Shown here: positions 27,096 to 35,727 of the stretch, in pieces
Layout: the number at the start of each line of letters is the position of its first letter
How positions within the stretch are numbered: the first letter of the stretch is position 1
Assembly (NCBI RefSeq): GCF_900177385.1
Contig: NZ_FXBJ01000001.1
Location: 1 to 35,727, forward strand
Source: Carnobacterium iners
GTDB lineage: Bacteria > Bacillota > Bacilli > Lactobacillales > Carnobacteriaceae
Length of the DNA: 35,727 nucleotides
Reading direction: 5' to 3'
Program-made: the position numbers and the translations under genes
Notes under the pieces: generated by a model
What the model was told of the DNA's origin: nothing
Database searches by the model: none
What the model saw: the letters and a program-made list of their open reading frames with translations, nothing else

Positions 27096-27295
27096 CTTAA
27101 ACACTCCTTTCTACTCTTTTATTCTATCACTATTATCAAGAAAAATCAATATAATAAGATTGACTATCAATACAAATGAAATGTATTTAAAGGCAATATA
27201 TATACATCCATGACTTTATAAGATTTCATGTATGAAACAATCACAACTTAGGTATATGTTATTATCAACAGAACTATAAAAAAGGAGGGCTTCTT

Positions 27296-27373
27296 TTGTA
27301 TTTAGGAATTGCCGCATTTTTACTTTTTGTAATTAGCTTTAGCTGGTCTTTGAAAAATAAAAAAAATAGATAA
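27296..27373 (+). CDS. 25-residue membrane peptide, unit 5
   Basis: Identical to 3442-3519. Confidence 0.6.
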   Translation: MYLGIAAFLLFVISFSWSLKNKKNR

Positions 27374-27589
27374 AAAAGAATCCTGATATAAAAGGGTTCG
27401 GGATACACGGTTCTATAGAATTTCATGTATTAGTCTAAAAATATTTATTGGATTTAAAAATATAAGGTTTACAAACGTAGCGTTTAAAACAATGACACAG
27501 ATTCTATCATCCTTATCAAACGGACGATAGAATCCCTAGCTTGTACAAAAGGAGTAAGAATGATTAACTTCGTTTAAAGGAGATTGTTA

Positions 27590-27994
27590 ATGGAAATCAG
27601 TCATGAAATAAAAAAAAGAAGAACTGAATTGAATATTACTCAGGAAGAGCTTGCTGAACGATTGGATGTGACAAGGGCCGCAGTTTCAAATTGGGAAGTA
27701 GGAAGAAATTACCCTGATATTCAACTTTTGTTAAAAATTTCCGATGAGTTAAATATTTCTTTGGATCAATTATTGAGAGGGGATAAAACAATGGTTTCAT
27801 CTATAGACAAGAAAATTAAAAAAGGTAATTTTATAGATAAGTATTATATTGTTTTCCTAACAATTGTTAGTACGACACTAGTGGGTTACTTTTCATTTGA
27901 TAATTGGGTTTCAACTATTATCTTTGGAGTAATTAGTGGAGGAATCTTTGGAGTAATTATCGATTCCATTGGTAAAAGTAAGACTATTAAATAA
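27590..27994 (+). CDS. Membrane-anchored XRE regulator, unit 5
   Basis: Protein identical to 3736-4140; leader at 27560-27577. Confidence 0.85.
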   Translation: MEISHEIKKRRTELNITQEELAERLDVTRAAVSNWEVGRNYPDIQLLLKISDELNISLDQLLRGDKTMVSSIDKKIKKGNFIDKYYIVFLTIVSTTLVGYFSFDNWVSTIIFGVISGGIFGVIIDSIGKSKTIK

Positions 27995-28918
27995 TTGTCA
28001 ATTTTAATTCTTCCCAAAATTGACAGTAAACAGGTATGGATCTGACTGCTTTTCTGCTGTCGTTTATACGTGTCGATTTTCAAAAAAATATCCTTGCTAC
28101 AAAAAAACTATTTTAAAAATTCAAATCAGTAGGTTTTAAGGAGAGCATAAAGAGATTCAGGCGCCTGCCGGTTTTCCGCTCCGCTTCAAAACGTTGACGT
28201 GTCAGGCTGTGCCTGACGAATCTCAAAAATAAAACCAGGCGCCTAGAAGGCGAAAAACGGCCTTTTCTTACCCCTCTTCAAAAGACTGTTATACCGGCGT
28301 TTGCAAGAGGTCGTGTATGACATATGTACACATATGTGTTACACTTGTCATACATAATGTATACATATGTATGACACTTTTAACGTGTTTTTTCTCTTGC
28401 TTTTCATCTCTTTTTTTAAAGAAAAGTCCCCTGCCAAAAAGGCGAAGGGGATTTTTTTTATTTTGCCCGAAAAAAACAGACGGGAATACCGTCGTTTTTC
28501 GGGCCTGTTTACGACGATCCTTTTCAGCCTAAAGGCGAAAAAAGGGACAGAGAGAACAGACGGTTTTTGCCTCGCAGAGCCTGACCAAAATTTATTTTGG
28601 TATAACAGGCTATACCAGATGTTTACTGGTGCTCGCTTCCTATTTACGGGTTAAAAGCAAAAAAACTAGCTCCAAAAAGCTTTTCCCATTAGCTTCTTGA
28701 AGAATAACGAGTGACTGGACCACTAATCAACCGTTATTGCTTCTAGTCTTTGCTACTACAATTTTACTAGATAAATAGAGAGAATCAAACTTAAATTTTT
28801 AGACATGAGCAAAGCGAGTTTTTAAATTCCGAAGGAATTTTCACACAAAAAAGTATTTTAAAACGACACGGTTACGTGATCATTTTAAAATACTTTTTTA
28901 GATTTCAGGAAGCAACAT

Positions 28919-28953
28919 ACATCATCTTAAAAGATGATGTGTAAGTGCGCCCT
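28919..28953 (+). other. oriT: oriT, unit 5
   Basis: Unchanged from 5065-5099. Confidence 0.85.
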
Positions 28954-29465
28954 TTGTTTAAAATCTAAAAAGAGGTCAGAACAAAAAGAGATGCTTTCAA
29001 AAAAAAAAGAAAAAAAGATAGAGCATAAAGAATAATAAAGATGCAAAATGGAGAACTTTTTTTCTTTCGTATACTTCTTTTATTTTTGTTCTCTTTTAAA
29101 AAAATCGAGCAAAGCGACAACAACCTTTTATACTTATTTTGAAAAAAATAAATATAAAAGAGCGTAAGGTTATAGGAAACTTCCTATCAGGTCAAAACAA
29201 CGTTTTGGGGAATGCGACTACATACCCGTTGCCTGCCAAACAAGATTTTAACATTTGAAAATCAGAAGTCGTTCGTTAAATAAAAAAGTAGTCTGATCTA
29301 GTTCCCTCTAAAAATTAGTTAACACCTCTTTAAAAAATAAAAAAAGAAAAAATACCTGCAAATTGTCTTTCTGGTCGTTACTGAAATTGAAACGAAAATT
29401 CGCTTGATTCATACTAAAAATGAAATGCAGCAAGTTAAAGAAAATGAACCATTAGGAGTTTAGAA

Positions 29466-29678
29466 ATGAACAAAAAAACTTTTTGGATACTGGCTGTTAC
29501 CTATGCAGCGATAACGTTTATTTTTAATAATGTGTTCCATACAGCTTTTGGTGCTTTCTTAATGACTTTAAGTTATTTTGCATTAGCTTTTGCTCTTCTT
29601 TCGTTTGTCTACCTGCCCATTCAACCTTTCTTACGACAATTTTTTTATTCTCGTAAGAAAAATCAGACGGATAAGTGA
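29466..29678 (+). CDS. 70-residue membrane protein, unit 5
   Basis: Protein identical to 5613-5825. Confidence 0.75.
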   Translation: MNKKTFWILAVTYAAITFIFNNVFHTAFGAFLMTLSYFALAFALLSFVYLPIQPFLRQFFYSRKKNQTDK

Positions 29679-30290
29679 AACAAATTTAAACATATTGCAT
29701 TTAAAACGACTTTAAATAGCCTTTAGAGTTGGTTTAACGAACTTTAAAGCTAAATGCTCGTATTTGTACGTGAATGAACTACAAACGATTTAACCAATCT
29801 TTTTTTAACGATTTTAGACTTTGGGTATGTAGGGCTTGCCCTGCACGAACGAAGTGAGCTCTTTACTCGTTTTATTCTTAGCCAAAACAAGCTTTTAAGC
29901 CGTTTTACTAAAAAGCCTTCTCTTCCCCTCTCTTTTCATTGCAAATGGAGCGTAGCGACTTCTTTTGACTTTTTAGAATGCTTTTTAGCTTGCGGAGCAA
30001 GGTTTCCTTTTGTCACTTGATCTTGTCTATCACTTTTCCTAAAAATACTAAACTCAATATATTTATAGATATTTTTATTGCGTTTCAAGAATACTCAAAG
30101 ACGACACTTTGTCTTTAAGTCAATATTGTACTAGCAACACTTTTGCGGTTAAATATTTTATTTGTAATAATTTAATGATATGGAACACAAAACACAAACG
30201 TTTCTTTTTTACTTTATATAATAATTGAATAATACTTCTAAGTACTTAATGAATTATTAATGCTTTAACACCAAGGATAAAGAGAGTTAA

Positions 30291-30385
30291 TGGGGAGTGT
30301 AAAGTACACCTATGGGAGTGTAAAGTACACCTATGGGGAGTGTAAAGTACACCTATGGGGAGTGTAAAGTACACCTATGGGAGTT
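30291..30385 (+). repeat. Iterons, unit 6, with two G losses
   Basis: The second repeat and the final partial repeat read TGGG instead of TGGGG, as expected of homopolymer miscalls. Confidence 0.9.
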
Positions 30386-30453
30386 ATTATAGAAAAGAAT
30401 TGCTATTTAACCTCTATATTGTTAAACTAACCTTAATATAAAGGAGGTATTTT

Positions 30454-31235
30454 ATGCGTAAATTAGATTTGTGGGCCAGTGATAGAAATTTTAATACTGA
30501 AGACCTTGATGATTCAAAATTTATTATGTAGTAGAGCATAATGATTTAATACTAAAGCAAGACATGATTTAACAGCTCGACAACTTAAAATATGGATTTT
30601 GTTATTTCTAAGATAAAACCTCTGATACTAGCTTAATATCGTACGTACGTCTATGTATGAAATTACTAATAATTAGGTCTACCGAACGGTAAAATTATTC
30701 TGATAGTTAATATTAATGAAATGCGAAAAAAGACGTCTTTATTTAGCGAACAAGAAAAAAAATGACTATTACTGGTTGGTTTTCTGATATAGATGTATGG
30801 GAAAATGGCCAAATCGAATTACGTATTAATCAAAATTTCGCTCCATATTACTTTCATTGAAAGAAAGTTATACTCAATATCTTCTTCTTGATACAATTCA
30901 ACTAAATAGTAAATTTCTATCTTTTATACAAGTTAATGCGTGAAGCTGATAAAGATTATGGCAAGAAAAAAACAGTTTTAAGTGGTACTCCTGACGAGTT
31001 CAAAGAATGGCTTGGCGCTCCAGAAAGTTATGCTTTTAAAGATCTTAATAAAAACGTGTTTCAAAAAGCAATAAATGAAATTAATCTTAAAATAAATGAT
31101 ATGGAATTAGAAATGTTTACTGCTAACCGTGGACGAAAAGTTGTACAAGTAGATATTCGCAACCATTTTATTAAAAACATTAATCTTATTGATAATAACT
31201 TACAAAAAGTTCCCTTAGATGACTGGACAAAATAA
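30454..31235 (+). pseudogene. repB: Replication initiator, multiply frameshifted, unit 6
   Basis: 22 bases shorter than the gene at 639-1442. The first loss (AAAATTTATTATG near 30520) already introduces a stop, and further losses follow to about 30920. The last 99 codons (30936-31235) are intact. Five intact copies elsewhere argue for error rather than decay. Confidence 0.9.
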
Positions 31236-31304
31236 CATGCTACTATATCAGTACTATAGCACCTTAAAAGTCTATTCTAAAAGTATTTTGAGGAGGTTCA
31301 AATA

Positions 31305-31844
31305 TTGAAAGAGATAGAAGGAAAAGAAATGTTTGCATTCTCTGAAGTGCTTGAAAAGGTTGATTTATCAGAATCCGCCCTTAGAAAATACGTATCTTTA
31401 ATTGATAAGCAGTCACCTGACGGGAAATATTTCTATCGAAACAAAAAAAATCATCGATTATATTCTCTTACTGATATAACACTACTACAACAGTTAGTAG
31501 CGCTAAAGTCTACTGATATAACACTAGATAACGCTATAAATCAAGCTTTGTTCTCTATAGGGTATAGTAGTGTTACAGTCGAAGATACAGAGGAAGCTGT
31601 ATCTGATGTAACACTACTATCTGTTATATCAGTAGTATACAAGCAGGTAGAAATTATGGAAAAACAAACAAATAATATTGAAAGGTTAGAAACATTGGTA
31701 GAAAAATTACTTACTGCAGAAGAAGAAAAAAATAAGCAATTAGATATACCTGCAGATAATGAAACAAAGATTAAGTTTGTTGATCCTAGTGAGCCAGTAA
31801 TGAAAAAAGGCATTTTCAGCCGTCTCTTTAATAAAAAAGAATAG
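31305..31844 (+). CDS. Accessory replication/partition-like protein, unit 6
   Basis: Protein identical to 1512-2051, and the only larger gene intact in this unit. Confidence 0.8.
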   Translation: MKEIEGKEMFAFSEVLEKVDLSESALRKYVSLIDKQSPDGKYFYRNKKNHRLYSLTDITLLQQLVALKSTDITLDNAINQALFSIGYSSVTVEDTEEAVSDVTLLSVISVVYKQVEIMEKQTNNIERLETLVEKLLTAEEEKNKQLDIPADNETKIKFVDPSEPVMKKGIFSRLFNKKE

Positions 31845-31985
31845 CCGATTACAACGCTGGTTAAAGCAAAATCGTGTATTGAGCGTGGTCATAAAAAAGA
31901 ACCCTGCTGTTAAAGGGTTCTGGATACACGATTTTATCTAATTTCATGTATCAACTAAATATCAAAAAAAGAAGGAGTATTTACT

Positions 31986-32168
31986 ATGAAAAAAACAAAA
32001 AAGAATTATACAAGATCTTATAGTCATAATTTGGTAGTTTTTTTATATTTATATTGATGGTTTTGCATTCAAAAATACTTATTACGATTTAACATTTATC
32101 TATTCTGTAGTGGTATTAGCTTCGCATTTCGCTTATTATTTGACTTAAACACGTTTAAAAATAAATAA
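31986..32168 (+). pseudogene. Small two-helix membrane protein, further broken, unit 6
   Basis: Additional losses in the second A-run (six instead of seven) and in runs near 32030-32115, compared with 2194-2381. Confidence 0.6.
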
Positions 32169-32448
32169 ACACTATTAGTAGGCGTACCCGCATTGATAAC
32201 TACCTGCGATTTTTTTGCTTTTAAGTTAAAAAAAATTGTCTTGATTTAATAAGGATCTGAATACACGATTCTATGTCAATTCATGTATTTATAAAAATTC
32301 AAATTAGTGATTCTAAAAAAACTAACCCCATATTGGTCTAAGTATGATGATAACAATAGCTAATATTTTTTAGAAAAGTAAATATCCAAAAAAAGAACCT
32401 TGTCAAGACAAGGTTCTAGATACATATTTCTAAGAAATTTCATCTGTT

Positions 32449-32741
32449 TTAAAATTGTTGCTTATGGCCAAATAAATCTGAATGAGTTCCAGTTTGAACG
32501 ACCGTAAGAATAAGTTGTTTATCATCAATTAAATAAATCAAAAGCCAATCAGGATTAATATGTAACTCTCTAACAGGACGTTTTTGCCCTACTAAAGAGT
32601 GATCATTATGTTTTTCATCTAATGGTTCTTGATTCACTAATTTTTTAGTATTTCTACAAAATTTTCTTCTTTATACCGACCACTACTAATCATTTTCTTG
32701 TACTGCTTTTTAAATAAAGAGGTTTTCCTTAGTTTCAGCAT
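32449..32741 (-). pseudogene. YafQ-type toxin, frameshifted, unit 6
   Basis: One T is missing from the run near 32641-32646, breaking the frame at about codon 35. The C-terminal part with the catalytic residues is intact. Confidence 0.9.
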
Positions 32742-32749
32742 ATTATCCT

Positions 32750-33024
32750 CTACGACCTTAAATCTTTCATAAAGTTATCTACAGTATCATATACTTGAGC
32801 CTCAATCTTGCCATCTTGAATAGCATAAGCTTCTTCAATAGCTTTTTTAGTCTCAGTATTTGGTTTATCTAGCGTAATTTCAAACGGAAAACCATTAGTC
32901 CTAACAGCTGTACTTAAAAAGATCTTAATAGCCTCATTAGTAGATGTACCTAAGTTATTGAACAGTTCATCTGATTTTCTTTTAATTCATTTTCCATGCG
33001 TATTTGAACATTTTTTGTAGTCAA
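32750..33024 (-). pseudogene. RelB/DinJ antitoxin, frameshifted, unit 6
   Basis: One T is missing near 32975 (GATTTTCTTTT), shifting the frame within the N-terminal domain. Confidence 0.9.
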
Positions 33025-33224
33025 CTTAAACACTCCTTTCTACTCTTTTATTCTATCACTATTATCAAGAAAAATCAATATAATAAGATTGACTATCAAT
33101 ACAAATGAAATGTATTTAAAGGCAATATATATACATCCATGACTTTATAAGATTTCATGTATGAAACAATCACAACTTAGGTATATGTTATTATCAACAG
33201 AACTATAAAAAAGGAGGGCTTCTT

Positions 33225-33301
33225 TTGTATTTAGGAATTGCCGCATTTTTACTTTTTGTAATTAGCTTTAGCTGGTCTTTGAAAATAAAAAAAATAGATA
33301 A
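33225..33301 (+). pseudogene. 25-residue membrane peptide, shifted tail, unit 6
   Basis: One A is missing after codon 19, so the basic tail is altered and the frame runs past the usual stop. Confidence 0.55.
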
Positions 33302-33515
33302 AAAGAATCCTGATATAAAAGGGTTCGGGATACACGGTTCTATAGAATTTCATGTATTAGTCTAAAAATATTTATTGGATTTAAAATATAAGGTTTACAA
33401 ACGTAGCGTTTAAAACAATGACACAGATTCTATCATCCTTATCAAACGGACGATAGAATCCCTAGCTTGTACAAAAGGAGTAAGAATGATTAACTTCGTT
33501 TAAAGGAGATTGTTA

Positions 33516-33918
33516 ATGGAAATCAGTCATGAAATAAAAAAAAGAAGAACTGAATTGAATATTACTCAGGAAGAGCTTGCTGAACGATTGGATGTGACAA
33601 GGGCCGCAGTTTCAAATTGGGAAGTAGGAAGAAATTACCCTGATATTCAACTTTGTTAAAAATTTCCGATGAGTTAAATATTTCTTTGGATCAATTATTG
33701 AGAGGGGATAAAACAATGGTTTCATCTATAGACAAGAAAATTAAAAAAGGTAATTTTATAGATAAGTATTATATTGTTTTCCTACAATTGTTAGTACGAC
33801 ACTAGTGGGTTACTTTTCATTTGATAATTGGGTTTCAACTATTATCTTTGGAGTAATTAGTGGAGGAATCTTTGGAGTAATTATCGATTCCATTGGTAAA
33901 AGTAAGACTATTAAATAA
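33516..33918 (+). pseudogene. Membrane-anchored XRE regulator, frameshifted, unit 6
   Basis: One T is missing near 33653 and one A near 33784, compared with 3736-4140. The leader at 33486-33503 is intact. Confidence 0.85.
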
Positions 33919-34837
33919 TTGTCAATTTTAATTCTTCCCAAAATTGACAGTAAACAGGTATGGATCTGACTGCTTTTCTGCTGTCGTTTATACGTGTCGA
34001 TTTTCAAAAAAATATCCTTGCTACAAAAAAACTATTTTAAAATTCAAATCAGTAGGTTTTAAGGAGAGCATAAAGAGATTCAGGCGCCTGCCGGTTTTCC
34101 GCTCCGCTTCAAAACGTTGACGTGTCAGGCTGTGCCTGACGAATCTCAAAAATAAAACCAGGCGCCTAGAAGGCGAAAAACGGCCTTTTCTTACCCCTCT
34201 TCAAAAGACTGTTATACCGGCGTTTGCAAGAGGTCGTGTATGACATATGTACACATATGTGTTACACTTGTCATACATAATGTATACATATGTATGACAC
34301 TTTAACGTGTTTTTTCTCTTGCTTTTCATCTCTTTTTTTAAAGAAAAGTCCCCTGCCAAAAAGGCGAAGGGGATTTTTTTATTTTGCCCGAAAAAACAGA
34401 CGGGAATACCGTCGTTTTTCGGGCCTGTTTACGACGATCCTTTTCAGCCTAAAGGCGAAAAAAGGGACAGAGAGAACAGACGGTTTTTGCCTCGCAGAGC
34501 CTGACCAAAATTTATTTTGGTATAACAGGCTATACCAGATGTTTACTGGTGCTCGCTTCCTATTTACGGGTTAAAAGCAAAAAAACTAGCTCCAAAAAGC
34601 TTTTCCCATTAGCTTCTTGAAGAATAACGAGTGACTGGACCACTAATCAACCGTTATTGCTTCTAGTCTTTGCTACTACAATTTTACTAGATAAATAGAG
34701 AGAATCAAACTTAAATTTTTAGACATGAGCAAAGCGAGTTTTTAAATTCCGAAGGAATTTTCACACAAAAAAGTATTTTAAAACGACACGGTTACGTGAT
34801 CATTTTAAAATACTTTTTAGATTTCAGGAAGCAACAT

Positions 34838-34872
34838 ACATCATCTTAAAAGATGATGTGTAAGTGCGCCCT
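34838..34872 (+). other. oriT: oriT, unit 6
   Basis: Hairpin and TAAGTGCGCCCT (34861-34872) are intact, although the large inverted repeat just upstream has lost one T. Confidence 0.85.
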
Positions 34873-35375
34873 TTGTTTAAAATCTAAAAAGAGGTCAGAA
34901 CAAAAAGAGATGCTTTCAAAAAAAAAAGAAAAAAAGATAGAGCATAAGAATAATAAAGATGCAAAATGGAGAACTTTTTTTCTTTCGTATACTTCTTTTA
35001 TTTTTGTTCTCTTTTAAAAAAATCGAGCAAAGCGACAACAACCTTTTATACTTATTTTGAAAAAAATAAATATAAAAGAGCGTAAGGTTATAGGAAACTT
35101 CCTATCAGGTCAAAACAACGTTTTGGGGAATGCACTACATACCCGTTGCCTGCCAAACCAAATTAACATTTGAAAATCAGAATCGTTCGTTAAATAAAAA
35201 GTAGTCTGATCTAGTTCCCTCTAAAATTAGTTAACACCTCTTTAAAAATAAAAAAAGAAAAATACCTGCAAATTGTCTTTCTGGTCGTTACTGAAATTGA
35301 AACGAAAATTCGCTTGATTCATACTAAAAATGAAATGCAGCAAGTTAAAGAAAATGAACCATTAGGAGTTTAGAA

Positions 35376-35587
35376 ATGAACAAAAAAACTTTTTGGGATA
35401 CTGGCTGTTACCTATGCAGCGATAACGTTTATTTTTAATAATGTGTTCCATACAGCTTTTGGTGCTTTCTTAATGACTTTAAGTTATTTTGCATTAGCTT
35501 TGCTCTTCTTTCGTTTGTCTACTGCCCATTCAACCTTTCTTACGACAATTTTTTTATTCTCGTAAGAAAAATCAGACGGATAAGTGA
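35376..35587 (+). pseudogene. 70-residue membrane protein, frameshifted, unit 6
   Basis: An extra G near 35397 and two single-base losses (near 35500 and 35522), compared with 5613-5825. Confidence 0.8.
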
Positions 35588-35727
35588 AACAAATTTAAAC
35601 ATATTGCATTTAAAACGACTTTAAATAGCCTTTAGGTTGGTTTAACGAACTTTAAAGCTAAATGCTCGTATTTGTACGTGAATGAACTACAAACGATTTA
35701 ACCAATCTTTTTTTAACGATTTTAGAC

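Larger units (their letters stand above)
23855..29819. repeat. Plasmid unit 5 of 6 (5965 bp)
   Basis: To convert from unit 1 add 23854 up to about 5135, then 23853. The one difference seen is a missing A in the long A-run near 29000. All genes match unit 1. Confidence 0.97.
29820..35727. repeat. Plasmid unit 6 of 6 (5908 bp), error-rich
   Basis: This unit is 58 bases shorter than unit 1. The loss is spread over many short deletions, mostly in homopolymers and densest at 30440-30930 and 35130-35550, with at least one insertion (an extra G near 35397). Nearly every gene is frameshifted, and only the accessory replication gene at 31305-31844 stays intact. The pattern suits poor consensus at a contig end rather than biological decay. 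Confidence 0.95.

Noticed and set aside
1-35727. Insertion sequence, transposase, resolvase, relaxase, resistance or bacteriocin gene
   Set aside because: None seen in any frame; all coding capacity is accounted for by the listed genes.
1-35727. tRNA or rRNA genes
   Set aside because: No cloverleaf or ribosomal motif was noticed; the hairpins found have other, simpler forms.

Overview
The window is six head-to-tail copies of one circular plasmid of about 5.97 kb. The joins follow bases 5966, 11931, 17895, 23854 and 29819. The last base of the window (35727) is also a unit end, so the sequence closes on itself at base 1. Unit lengths are 5966, 5965, 5964, 5959, 5965 and 5908 bases. The differences I checked are one- or few-base indels, nearly all in homopolymers, with a small cluster at the end of unit 4 and many in unit 6. 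This looks like a long-read assembly concatemer with an under-polished last unit, although a real plasmid multimer cannot be excluded from sequence alone. Unit 1 is annotated in full. Genes, iterons and oriT are listed for every unit.

The host is probably a low-GC lactic acid bacterium (Lactobacillaceae or a relative). The reasons are AT-rich DNA, strong AGGAGG-type ribosome sites, frequent TTG starts, a Rep_3-type initiator with 22-bp iterons followed by a small accessory replication gene, and a DinJ/YafQ-type toxin-antitoxin pair. This is inference from style; no species marker is present.

Layout of one unit (unit 1 coordinates): 1-472, AT-rich origin flank; 473-569, four and a half iterons; 639-1442, replication initiator; 1512-2051, accessory replication/partition-like protein carrying internal DNA repeats; 2194-2381, small two-helix membrane protein whose reading frame is broken by one base; 2603-2632, terminator of the minus-strand toxin-antitoxin operon; 2664-2957 toxin and 2966-3241 antitoxin; 3442-3519, a 25-residue single-helix peptide missed by length-limited gene finders; 3646-3723, hairpin plus five-codon leader; 3736-4140, membrane-anchored XRE-type regulator; 4298-4775, gene-free stretch dense in hairpins with an operator-like repeat cluster; 4993-5099, large inverted repeat and an IncQ/pSK41/pMRC01-type oriT with no relaxase gene; 5613-5825, 70-residue two-helix membrane protein.

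The iterons, initiator and accessory protein would replicate the plasmid, the toxin-antitoxin pair would stabilise it, and the oriT would let it be mobilised by a relaxase supplied in trans. The most interesting unexplained structure is a family of hairpin-plus-dyad elements (about 2100-2159, 2442-2502, 2603-2658, 3348-3379, 3518-3576) that brackets both of the small membrane-protein genes. This arrangement recalls type I toxin/antisense RNA loci but is unproven.
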